A stretch of DNA of 14,075 nucleotides, from the NCBI GenBank assembly GCA_947176355.1, contig CAMWQY010000033.1, positions 1-14,075 on the forward strand, in the 5' to 3' direction. A program made the position numbers and the translations under genes. This document shows, in pieces, positions 1 through 7,791 of this stretch (its first letter is position 1; each line of letters starts with the position of its first letter). The notes beneath the pieces were generated by a model. It was not told where the DNA came from, searched no databases, and worked only from the letters and a program-made list of their open reading frames with translations. The stretch is from an uncultured Porphyromonadaceae bacterium. GTDB lineage: Bacteria; Bacteroidota; Bacteroidia; Bacteroidales; Muribaculaceae.

Positions 1-10
1 GGGGGGGGGG
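1..10. repeat. Homopolymer run of at least 10 G (C on the coding strand)
   Basis: The window begins with ten G, read as consecutive Pro codons (CCC) near the C-terminus of the minus-strand RAMP gene. The true length is unknown because the run touches the edge. It could be a real slippage-prone tract or an artefact at a contig end. Confidence 0.6.
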
Positions 11-2156
11 TTCCGGTGTTGATTTCTGCTTCATATTTTTCTTCAAGGAAGCTTAGTCCACCTGCGGCTTTCTCTGCTTTCCTTGTAGCCAGTTCGGCTT
101 CCTTCCTCTCTTTTTCAGCGTGGAGCTCAGCTTCAAGTCTTTCCTGCTCCTGGCGGGCACGCTCTTCTTCAATAGCCTTGACTCTGACTGCCTCTTTTTC
201 CTCTTGTCTTCTACGTTCGCTCTGATGTGCTGATCTCTGCTCCGACAGAAGCTGCAAGGCATCTTTCGATTCATCCTCAAGCGAAGATGGACTGAACTTT
301 CTCCTGATAAGCTCACTGTATCTCTGAAGATAAAGACAGGGGAATTCATCTTGTTTTTTTCCTCCCTTGGCGATATTGAATTCGTTATGCCCATCCATGT
401 CGAGGGTCATATAATCGAAATCATCATTATTGGGAACATCAAACCGGGTGACTGTCATGAGCTCGCTCACAGATGCGGACTGTGACCATGACCGTCGAAG
501 GCTGTCATCCATAAATTTCTCGAATACGGCCATATAACCTCTTGAATCCAGAAGATCTCCGTCGTCTACAGATCCAACTGACATAAGTTCGAGATCGGAA
601 ATATCAAGGCGAACTTTTCCATAGCCATAAGGTTTTGCCATGCCTATTTGGTGGCGGCATTCATCCTCATTGCCATGAAAAGTCAATGCAGACAGCAGCG
701 CTCCCAATTCCTCGGGGCGAAGATTATGAAATCTTATCTTACCATCAAACACCGCTCCCGGAAGAAGTGGATGCAGGATAGTATCTACATTCTCTGTCGC
801 TGTCTTTTCCCAAGTTTTCGAGCGTAAGAGATATCGCTTCCAGCCTGAGGGGAACCCCTCATCTTCTTTATTGTATGTACGATATTGATTGGGGCCGTCC
901 ATTACTCCGTTCTTTCCCCGTTTGTACTGTTCTACATATATTGGATAATATGATGCCTTCGGACCGCTGAGTACGAGACGTACAGGGCTGTCCGAAAGTG
1001 GGGCATTCCCGCTCATAAATGGCGAGAACTGTACTCGACCCTTGAGTGAGCCTTCCTTGTCGGAGTAGCCGAAGATACATTCTGCCATGTCATGGGTTGG
1101 CTTTCTGTGGTCTTCCGGTAGGATCTGATATGGTGTTTGATCATATGGAAGCTTATAGAGCAGGGCGAGTCCCCAGTCTCTTATCTTTCCTGATTTTTCA
1201 TCACGGCGGAAGAATACCGGTATCCCTGTTCTCTCAAGAAGTCGTTCATTCATAAATTTCCAGTCAAGAGAGTCTGTATAAATGAACTTATATTGTTCGA
1301 ATTCTTCTTCGCTAAGTGGATATCTCTCTGATAGCCTTTCTGGATTCCTAAATACAAATTCATAGAATTTTCCGGCGTTCTTCTCCAGTTTTTGTGGACG
1401 TGGATATATCCAGAGGTCCGGTTGACCGGTAAGAACTATCGTGCCTTGAATATCACCGTCTGGATCCACCCCGACGCGCAAAGCATTGGAGCCTATATTG
1501 GAAAATCTTAGTTCCTCAAGATCTTCGATTGCTCCTATTTCCTCTATGAGCTTGTATTTGTAGTAGGCGAGTTTCGGATCGATATCTTCTCCGTCTATTT
1601 TTCTGTCCTTGTTTAGATCTCTGTGGAGTAGCTTATTGCTTTTCTGCGAGAATTCCCTCTCGAAGATGTCGCTTCCGAAATATGAATCAAGTTCTTTCTG
1701 GCCGATGCGGTACGGACGTCCGCAGTCGATTATCTCGTAGCCCCCCTCCACTTTCTCGCGTAGCCAGCCACAGCGGAGCTTAAGTACTTCCTTCTTTAGG
1801 GGATAGAGTTTGTCATTATACCAATCGCGCTGTGCAAACCGCGCATTTCGGTCCACATCCATCTTGCTGAAGGTGAGAATCTCGAGTACATTACGTATCG
1901 CTCCCTTGACTGTCGTTCCCGGAAGGAAGAATTTGTCACCAATACGGCTGAATGTAGCAATCTTTTCGTTGTTTGCTTTCTGGTCTTCCTTACTGTGACC
2001 GTTTCGTACGAAGATGGGTGACTCTGCTGTGAGACGGACGCTTATAGTGCCGCTGATGCCATCGGAAAATGGCACGTCATGCGATATCTGGTCACCCCAC
2101 TCAGGAAATACTACCTGTTCAGAGAGTGGTATGAAGTTGAATGGAGCCTTTATCAT
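1..2156 (-). CDS. TIGR03986-like type III CRISPR RAMP protein (3' end outside window)
   Basis: Reading from the ATG at 2156 down to the left edge gives 718 codons with no stop, so the protein is complete at its N-terminus and continues beyond the window. It opens with a segment I recognise from the TIGR03986 family of CRISPR-associated RAMP proteins (PFSDGISGTISV at 29-40, SPIFVRNG at 46-53, FLPGTTVKGAIRNVLE at 77-92). A Cas7-like glycine-rich loop, KPYGYGKVR, lies near residue 510. Between them sits a large insertion. From about residue 640 the chain becomes a highly charged Glu/Arg/Ala-rich helix, probably a coiled coil. An EF-hand-like loop occurs at 180-191. It is the last operon gene seen; its start overlaps the stop of the preceding gene by 4 bp (ATGA). 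Its likely role is a backbone subunit of the effector complex, comparable to the Cas7 with insertion of III-Dv. The family call is firm; the role is inferred. Confidence 0.82.
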   Translation of the reverse strand, partial: MIKAPFNFIPLSEQVVFPEWGDQISHDVPFSDGISGTISVRLTAESPIFVRNGHSKEDQKANNEKIATFSRIGDKFFLPGTTVKGAIRNVLEILTFSKMDVDRNARFAQRDWYNDKLYPLKKEVLKLRCGWLREKVEGGYEIIDCGRPYRIGQKELDSYFGSDIFEREFSQKSNKLLHRDLNKDRKIDGEDIDPKLAYYKYKLIEEIGAIEDLEELRFSNIGSNALRVGVDPDGDIQGTIVLTGQPDLWIYPRPQKLEKNAGKFYEFVFRNPERLSERYPLSEEEFEQYKFIYTDSLDWKFMNERLLERTGIPVFFRRDEKSGKIRDWGLALLYKLPYDQTPYQILPEDHRKPTHDMAECIFGYSDKEGSLKGRVQFSPFMSGNAPLSDSPVRLVLSGPKASYYPIYVEQYKRGKNGVMDGPNQYRTYNKEDEGFPSGWKRYLLRSKTWEKTATENVDTILHPLLPGAVFDGKIRFHNLRPEELGALLSALTFHGNEDECRHQIGMAKPYGYGKVRLDISDLELMSVGSVDDGDLLDSRGYMAVFEKFMDDSLRRSWSQSASVSELMTVTRFDVPNNDDFDYMTLDMDGHNEFNIAKGGKKQDEFPCLYLQRYSELIRRKFSPSSLEDESKDALQLLSEQRSAHQSERRRQEEKEAVRVKAIEEERARQEQERLEAELHAEKERKEAELATRKAEKAAGGLSFLEEKYEAEINTGTPP

Positions 2157-2608
2157 TTTTCAGATTCTTTTAAGGGTTCGAAACCGACGAATACTTTCTC
2201 AGCCGGTTGAAGCACCGGCATGCTGCAGCAGAGCGGATCGGATAGCTCGCGCCAGTATTGCAGGAAGCGAAGTTTAAGGCCTGGCATTCGGTTAGCTACG
2301 TAGCGCTTCAGGACAATGGTGTCCTGTTTTCTCTGGTCCACATCTTCTATGTTTTCTTCTACATCATACCGGTTTAATATGTAATGTCCGTCTACATATT
2401 TGATGCTGACGGAAATTTTCGATTTTTCGTCATAAAGCTGCCCCTCTATTACAAAAGGATTTGCGTTCTCGCTACTCAAGATGCTGTTGATTCGGGCTGC
2501 CACTGAAGCATCTGTATTTTGGACTATGACCGGATCAACGGCATCGCTCATCCAGTAATATCCCACATAGGATCCCGAAGGTATGCTGTCAATTTTCTTT
2601 ATGCTCAT
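2153..2608 (-). CDS. Small type III CRISPR accessory protein, TIGR04423-like
   Basis: A 151-aa protein beginning MSIKKIDSIPSGSYVGYYWM. The IPSGxYxGYxWMSD opening resembles, from memory, the TIGR04423 family of small proteins found only in type III cas clusters of Bacteroidota. No catalytic motif, signal peptide or membrane segment is visible. The C-terminal half carries basic and aromatic patches (LKLRFLQYWREL at about 110-121). Its start overlaps the end of the double-Cas7 gene by 20 bp and its stop overlaps the next RAMP gene by 4 bp, so it is translated together with the effector subunits and is probably a structural or assembly part of the complex. Its operon position is like that of Csx19 in III-D systems, but I see no sequence proof of homology. 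Family assignment is moderate; function unknown. Confidence 0.65.
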   Translation of the reverse strand: MSIKKIDSIPSGSYVGYYWMSDAVDPVIVQNTDASVAARINSILSSENANPFVIEGQLYDEKSKISVSIKYVDGHYILNRYDVEENIEDVDQRKQDTIVLKRYVANRMPGLKLRFLQYWRELSDPLCCSMPVLQPAEKVFVGFEPLKESEK

Positions 2609-4073
2609 TGTCGTTTACAATCACTAAAGTTCCGTTAAATACTCCATGTCCACGATTGACGCCTCCGCCGAGAGAAAGCATACCGTTGCAAAGATCGTCA
2701 AGAGCCTTTTCGAATGTATTGATTACCCTCTTTGCTTCCGATGAGCCATTTTTGCCACAGGAATTAAAGAGATTTTTCTTATCTAAAAGGATTTCAGTGG
2801 TATAGCAGTCTCCTTCTCCATATATTGCTTTCTCGCTGAATAGGGCCCCTTCTATCCCTCCGCCGGTAAAGCGGTCAATCTTTAGGTGATTGAAGATCTT
2901 ATCCTTTGCTTTTCCTTGAATGATATCGGAGAAAATCACATTTCCTCTTGTCATGTCATGTTCGTCCCCGTCCGATCCGAACAAAAGTCTGACCGCTTCG
3001 TTGTTGCTTCCGGTGATTTTATCGAAATCAGTTCCTTTCATGTCATCGGCATATTTGGAACTGAGACGGTTCCAATGAAATGCCACGCGATGAGCAAGTG
3101 CCCCTTTCAGGGATGTCGCCGGTATGAGCACGAGGTTGTCTATGAGCGTTCCGGTAACTCCACTGTCGGTCTCTGTCCATTCTACCTTCTTGGCCTTGAC
3201 CGGTGTCATGTCTACTTCATCGTCGTTATATCCTGAGCCGAACTGGAAGAATGATTCAGGCCGTAGCTCAAGACGATAGTGTATCATACTTTTGGACGCT
3301 GCAGGAGCCATCGACATGTTTTCGGTTTCGTGACCATGTTCTTTCCAAAATAAGGAGTCAAGCGATGAAGACTTGGCGAGATATGCATCCAGAGACTCCT
3401 TTTTAAGAAGGTCAAGGTCTGCTGTCTTCATTTCCACCACACGGATTTTCCCAAATCCGTCACGTGTGCCTCCGCCTAATCGGAAACTCACATCGCGCAG
3501 ACGGCTGAGAACTGACTCAAAAAGTGTGTAATTCTGACCGTCGCTCACCATTTCGATTTCAAAACAGAAACGACTGCCGGCAAATACCACCTGTCCGCTG
3601 AATAGTCTTTGGTCGGCGGCTGTCCCCTTATCGGTAATTCTTACGTGCTGTCTCACGGGAAGAGCGGCGTAGTGAAGCAGTAGGGAGTCTGAGGATATCC
3701 CATCCATATCGCACAGGCCATCCATCACATTCCCTTGGATGTCGAGTATTTTTGCTTCCGTGAAGATTATCTCTGATCCCTTTCCTTTGTCGCTGTTTTT
3801 ACCGCTACCTTGGAATCCGAAAAGCGAATCAACTATATCTTTATCTTTGTCTGATATTTCTCCTTCATTAGGGCATAGCGACTTCATCATGCTTCTTACT
3901 ACTCCTGCGATGGAAGTGGCCGGTATATATGGGAGTCCGTTGGAGTCGGTGGCTACAAGCGAGTCGGTGACGAGATCCTTCTCTCCGGAACCGATAGATA
4001 AGGGAGTCTCGGCCTCGATCACTATCCTTGCGAGATAGCGATGTGTATAGTTTATCATATCATTACGCTTCAT
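2589..4073 (-). CDS. Double Cas7 (two fused Csm3-like RAMP domains), Cas7-2x-like
   Basis: A 494-aa protein with two Cas7/Csm3-type RAMP modules in one chain. Module 1 (about 10-215) has SIGSG (26-30), a candidate catalytic Asp at 37 placed six residues before the turn Asp43, PYIPATSIAG (48-57) and the glycine-rich loop RLGGGTRDGFGK (198-209). Module 2 (about 263-490) has QFGSG (277-281), a candidate Asp288, LIPATSLKGAL (316-326) and SLGGGVNRGHG (467-477). Family knowledge says these modules line the crRNA backbone and cut target RNA in 6-nt steps using the Asp. Two modules fused in tandem match Cas7-2x of III-Dv complexes. The start at 4073 overlaps the upstream stop as ATGA, which fixes the N-terminus. 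RAMP identity is firm; catalytic residues are assigned by spacing to Csm3 only. Confidence 0.85.
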   Translation of the reverse strand: MKRNDMINYTHRYLARIVIEAETPLSIGSGEKDLVTDSLVATDSNGLPYIPATSIAGVVRSMMKSLCPNEGEISDKDKDIVDSLFGFQGSGKNSDKGKGSEIIFTEAKILDIQGNVMDGLCDMDGISSDSLLLHYAALPVRQHVRITDKGTAADQRLFSGQVVFAGSRFCFEIEMVSDGQNYTLFESVLSRLRDVSFRLGGGTRDGFGKIRVVEMKTADLDLLKKESLDAYLAKSSSLDSLFWKEHGHETENMSMAPAASKSMIHYRLELRPESFFQFGSGYNDDEVDMTPVKAKKVEWTETDSGVTGTLIDNLVLIPATSLKGALAHRVAFHWNRLSSKYADDMKGTDFDKITGSNNEAVRLLFGSDGDEHDMTRGNVIFSDIIQGKAKDKIFNHLKIDRFTGGGIEGALFSEKAIYGEGDCYTTEILLDKKNLFNSCGKNGSSEAKRVINTFEKALDDLCNGMLSLGGGVNRGHGVFNGTLVIVNDNEHKEN

Positions 4074-5572
4074 GATTTCTGTCTGATTTTCTTTGCCATC
4101 TCTGAGGCAAGGTTAACTATTGCCAGTCTCGCTGTTATGGGACTGAGGGCTCGCTCGGCATCGTTGACGAACTCTTTCAATAACTTCAGGCGTTCTCCGG
4201 CCCATTTCTCCTTTGCGATGCCGTGCACGAGATAACCGGTCGGTTCCGGTTCTGCAGCAAAGAGTTCTTTCTTGATTTCGGAAATGTCAGAGGCGGAGAT
4301 TGCGAGACTCCTTATATTGCCCCACTGCGATGCGAAATCACCTTTGGTGAACTTGCGAGTATTTCTAAGAGTCCATTCATTGACCATGTCGGTCGCTTTA
4401 ATGGTTTCTCTGTCACGCTTCTTCATGTCTTTCAAATAGCGTAGTAAAGGTGATGCTGCTATGTCTGATGCCACGTTGCCGTCGTTGGTGGCTTGTTTAT
4501 TTTCCTTGGAGTCAGAATTAAGCCGGAAGATGGCGTTGCCATTTATGTCCCCTTCAAGGAATGACGGATTATAGACTACGCGTCCGAAGCCTTCGTTGAC
4601 ATATGCGCCTATATAATGGGAGTAGAGTTTGGGTTCGAAGCTTTCCGGAAGATTCACAACAAAGACACTCCCTTTTTCAATTCCGCAGCGGTCTGTGTCA
4701 AAGCTCTGACGCTTGAAGTTCCACGGTGCATACCTAAAGGTTCGGATTTGTGATTTCTCCCAGTCGATTTCACCTTTCAGCCCGAGCATATCAGCTGTGG
4801 GTTGGAAAGTAGGAAGTCCATACTCGTCAAGGAATATCAGACGTGAATCCGCATATACTGCTACCTGGTGCTTCCCGTTCTTAAGACCGTGCGCACCAAT
4901 GCTTATCTCGTCGTAATCTGCGGCTTCTATGCGGACAAGTCCATATTGAGCGCTTCGTGAGCGTCCGATCTGTCTTTCTCCTACGAGTGCTTGTTCTATC
5001 TTTTTCTCCAGATTCTCTATAGAGTCAATCGCATCATCATCGATCTCTACGGAGAAATACATGGTTAGTCCTTTGCGGAGGGATTGATAGCCGAACAGTT
5101 GCTCGTCTTTTGACCGTCGCTCCTTGCGGTAGTAGGCAGATTTCACTGCAAATGCTGTCTCTGTCATAACCTGAAAGGCTGTAGGCTGCTGTCCGGCTCC
5201 GGAAAAGTCGTAGAATCCACAGCGGCATTGTTTCAGCTGGCGGTCGGACATATCCCTATCTTCCGGAATTAAATGATGGATGAAGAGCTCGCTTTCCGGA
5301 CCGCTGAGTTTCGGATAATACATTGATGCGGGCACGCGTAGTGCTCGAAATCCGGTTAGCGACGGATGCGCGTCTCCATACCTGACTTTCCCACTGTGAA
5401 ATATTATTAAGGATTCTGCTGGTGATAAGGCCGCGTAGAGCTTCGAGGCTACTATGCCGAGGAAATTGCTGCCGGGAATGAAGTCGAGAGTCTCGTTGGG
5501 TCCTGTGGATGCGGACTTCCTGTTGAGTATTACATCGGATAGCAACGTGCATTTAAATTTCAGTTCCTTCAT
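4070..5572 (-). CDS. csx10: Csx10-like Cas5-group RAMP protein with helical C-terminal extension
   Basis: The start chosen is the ATG at 5572, giving 500 aa. It overlaps the upstream stop as ATGA; an in-frame extension to 5602 would need a TTG start inside the preceding gene. Residues 1-45 form a RAMP beginning (LSDVIL at 11-16, DFIPGSNFLGIV at 30-41). A glycine-rich GRSRSAQYGLVRI lies at 203-215, and IEKGSVFVV (298-306) followed by NEGFGRVVYNP (326-336) matches the second RAMP half typical of Csx10 as I know it. Csx10 is the Cas5-type subunit of subtype III-D and is expected to cap the 5' tag of the crRNA. Residues about 365-500 look purely helical and basic, unlike a RAMP fold. Since no separate Cas11 (Csm2/Cmr5) gene is present, this tail is a candidate fused small subunit. 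The Csx10 call is fairly sure; the Cas11 idea is inference. Confidence 0.78.
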   Translation of the reverse strand: MKELKFKCTLLSDVILNRKSASTGPNETLDFIPGSNFLGIVASKLYAALSPAESLIIFHSGKVRYGDAHPSLTGFRALRVPASMYYPKLSGPESELFIHHLIPEDRDMSDRQLKQCRCGFYDFSGAGQQPTAFQVMTETAFAVKSAYYRKERRSKDEQLFGYQSLRKGLTMYFSVEIDDDAIDSIENLEKKIEQALVGERQIGRSRSAQYGLVRIEAADYDEISIGAHGLKNGKHQVAVYADSRLIFLDEYGLPTFQPTADMLGLKGEIDWEKSQIRTFRYAPWNFKRQSFDTDRCGIEKGSVFVVNLPESFEPKLYSHYIGAYVNEGFGRVVYNPSFLEGDINGNAIFRLNSDSKENKQATNDGNVASDIAASPLLRYLKDMKKRDRETIKATDMVNEWTLRNTRKFTKGDFASQWGNIRSLAISASDISEIKKELFAAEPEPTGYLVHGIAKEKWAGERLKLLKEFVNDAERALSPITARLAIVNLASEMAKKIRQKS

Positions 5573-6165
5573 TGTTCTGACTGTATTGGAGATAAAGAGC
5601 AACGCCCCAATCCTCGGTTACGGTTTTGGCCAAGTCTCTTTATATAGCGCATGGCGTCGGTGATTATCTCTCGGAAGTCCTTCCCATCGGGGAGATTGAG
5701 TATCTTTCCTTTGAGAACGCATGGGGCTGTGACTTCCATACGGCGCAGGCTCTTGTCTACAGCTGTGCCGTCATCCCCGATGGCGGTGGATGAGATCGTG
5801 CGGTATATATATGGCTGAAGTGCTCCTGCTGTGATGGCCTGGCGTTCCATAGATGGTATCACGGCATTGGTGAAGTGGGCGGTGCCTCTCAAAGCTCCGT
5901 GTCCGGAATCATCGTTCTCGTCGAAATGGCCGAATCCTTTCCTGATCTCTGCCATCCTTGACTCTCGGAGTTCATCGTCGTCTCCCGAACGGAGTGCCGC
6001 TATGTCTTCCGCTGCTTCTCGGAGAAGTCCTTTTACTGTCTTGCCTGGAAGGTATGGTAGTCCATCACTGTCCTTGACTACCAATGCGGCAACGTATGCT
6101 CCCGCTGAAAGTCCGGAGCCGCAATGCCAGTCTGTGAAGAATTCCACTTTATATGTAATGTCCAT
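5569..6165 (-). CDS. Small Cas7 (Csm3-like RAMP) lacking the usual catalytic Asp
   Basis: A 198-aa single RAMP domain. It shows HCGSGLSAG (14-22), the turn KDSDGLPYLPGKTVKGLLRE (31-50) and a C-terminal arginine/glycine-rich loop RLGQNRNRGLGR (177-188), all hallmarks of Cas7/Csm3. GHGALRGTAHF (88-98) is the expected second conserved strand. In Csm3 the RNA-cutting Asp sits six residues before the Asp of the turn; here that place is Ala26, inside AYVAALVV. This subunit therefore probably binds but does not cut target RNA. It lies 18 bp after cas10 and its stop overlaps the Csx10 start by 4 bp. It starts with a clear ATG. The Cas7 identity is firm; loss of cleavage is inferred from motif spacing. 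Confidence 0.85.
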   Translation of the reverse strand: MDITYKVEFFTDWHCGSGLSAGAYVAALVVKDSDGLPYLPGKTVKGLLREAAEDIAALRSGDDDELRESRMAEIRKGFGHFDENDDSGHGALRGTAHFTNAVIPSMERQAITAGALQPYIYRTISSTAIGDDGTAVDKSLRRMEVTAPCVLKGKILNLPDGKDFREIITDAMRYIKRLGQNRNRGLGRCSLSPIQSEQ

Positions 6166-6183
6166 GGTTTTTATATTCTTACG

Positions 6184-7773
6184 TTATCTTGTCTTCTGGG
6201 TGTCTATGGTGTTTACAGCAAGAAGGTCGTAGACCGGATATACTGTCACGCCGTCTTCTCTCGTCCTCACCTTATTACCGTCTTTTCTGGCAATGGCTTT
6301 GACAAAACTACTGAGCTCTGTTATCTCAATCAGTCTGTCGAGTTTTTGGTCGGCTTCCGCGGGATTTTCATGCAGGAGAGTGAGCCAGTTGCGTAGATGC
6401 GACTTGACTGCGCTCCCTTCCTTATCCCTGAATCTTTTGCTTTGCTCACGCAATTCCGTTACTGTCCATCTTCCCTGCTTGATGTCTTTAAGGTAATATG
6501 GCCCGAATTCAAATGAGATGTCAGGCTGGGGCATCAGTTCCCGTTTTGCAATATCGCCGAAATCTGCTATGAAACTGTCCTGCACCTTATGAAACATCAG
6601 GCATGAAGCTGGAAGATTTCCCTCGGTTGCTTTGTACAGTGTCTTGGTGTCTTTTTTTGCGCGGTCGCAGAGTGATTCTGCCAGTCTGTAGCCGAAATGG
6701 AAGGGAAATGATGACTTGACAAAGGCAATCCCTGCGCAGGCTGTAAGTTTCAATGATTCGTCTGCAAAGACACTCTTCCCTCTTCTCCCGTCGGCTTTCA
6801 CTCCGCTTAGGATGCCTCCAAGTTCCTTTTTGGTCTCTTCTTCGAAATATTTAAGGAATGCTTCCGTATAGGGTATTGCGAGATCCGCACGGCAGATCAC
6901 TGTATGGTCGTCGCCACTGAGTACGATAGGACGCACCGGTATGAAGTCGTGTCCTTGAAGGTCTTTGTAAACGGTGTCCTTAAACGCTCTTTGGGCTGCC
7001 ATTGTAGTGGCATGGTCAAGTTTTCTTGAAAACTCACGGAAGGTATCCTTATCAGATCCGATTTCTCTTACTATCTGGCCGAGACCGTTACCGTCAGCAT
7101 GGATTATAGCTATCCAGTCATTGCTTCCGGTCATTTCTTTGATGTTATATGGAAGTCGGTTTTTGTCAAGAGGAATTTCCGGACCGAATGCTTTCTCGCA
7201 AAGAAGCTTGAAGGTCTCCTTTCGTTTCCATTTATCGTCGAAAAGTTTGTTCTTGTCGAAAAGTTTGTGGAATGTCGCGGAATCCAGATATTCGGTTTTT
7301 CCATCCTTTTTCCTGATGTGAGATACCGGCAGTCCGGTCTGTCGGCTGCGAAGTATTCCCATCAATCCGAGATTTAAGTCGCGAGCCTGACGGTTGCGTT
7401 GCGCTCCAAGGTGCTTCTCGAGTTTCTGTACTGCTTCTCCGAAGTCTTCTTCTGTCTCGATCTCCACTACGCTCTGGCTGATGGTGATGCCGGGGGCGAA
7501 CTCCATTATCTCCTTTGGGAAGATACGGACCACTCGTTTGCACTCATCCACGCTGTCGAATATATATTTGATGTTGCCCGCTGCATTTAGGATGGCGTTG
7601 GGATCTTTTTTCAGCCTTTCGGAGTTTGACACGCCATAAAGGACATCGGCGAAGCAGTCTGTGCAGATTTTCTCTACAAGTTCGCTCGCGCCCATCATCT
7701 CCTTCAGTTTGTTGGTCTGAAAGATGAAGTCCTGAATGCCCTGAACGGCGGCTCCATATAGATATTTAGGCAT
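6184..7773 (-). CDS. cas10: Cas10, large subunit with cyclase (palm) domain and no HD nuclease
   Basis: A 529-aa Cas10, short for the family (about 700-1000 aa when an HD domain is present). The N-terminus goes straight into the first palm domain with GIQDFIFQTNKLKEMMGASE (12-31), and no N-terminal HD dyad is seen. The catalytic palm carries IIHADGNGLG (223-232, metal-binding Asp227) and VLSGDDH (284-290), a variant of GGDD with Asp288 and Asp289 intact. The C-terminal 120 residues are helical, as in the small-subunit-like D4 region. Activated by target RNA, Cas10 makes cyclic oligoadenylates from ATP, which fits the CARF-HEPN gene in the same operon. Without HD, no DNA cleavage by Cas10 is expected. 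It is 18 bp from both neighbours. Identification is firm; cyclase activity is inferred from intact residues. Confidence 0.93.
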   Translation of the reverse strand: MPKYLYGAAVQGIQDFIFQTNKLKEMMGASELVEKICTDCFADVLYGVSNSERLKKDPNAILNAAGNIKYIFDSVDECKRVVRIFPKEIMEFAPGITISQSVVEIETEEDFGEAVQKLEKHLGAQRNRQARDLNLGLMGILRSRQTGLPVSHIRKKDGKTEYLDSATFHKLFDKNKLFDDKWKRKETFKLLCEKAFGPEIPLDKNRLPYNIKEMTGSNDWIAIIHADGNGLGQIVREIGSDKDTFREFSRKLDHATTMAAQRAFKDTVYKDLQGHDFIPVRPIVLSGDDHTVICRADLAIPYTEAFLKYFEEETKKELGGILSGVKADGRRGKSVFADESLKLTACAGIAFVKSSFPFHFGYRLAESLCDRAKKDTKTLYKATEGNLPASCLMFHKVQDSFIADFGDIAKRELMPQPDISFEFGPYYLKDIKQGRWTVTELREQSKRFRDKEGSAVKSHLRNWLTLLHENPAEADQKLDRLIEITELSSFVKAIARKDGNKVRTREDGVTVYPVYDLLAVNTIDTQKTR

Positions 7774-7791
7774 ATGATGGGGTGTTAGGGT

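Noticed and set aside
53..394. Minus-strand ORF of 113 codons
   Set aside because: It lies in another frame within the long RAMP gene that reads open from 2156 to the edge, and its protein is a shadow of the charged tail.
5573..5602. Ten-codon N-terminal extension of the Csx10-like protein
   Set aside because: It would need a TTG start inside the preceding cas7 gene. The ATG at 5572 forms an ATGA overlap and begins right at the RAMP fold.
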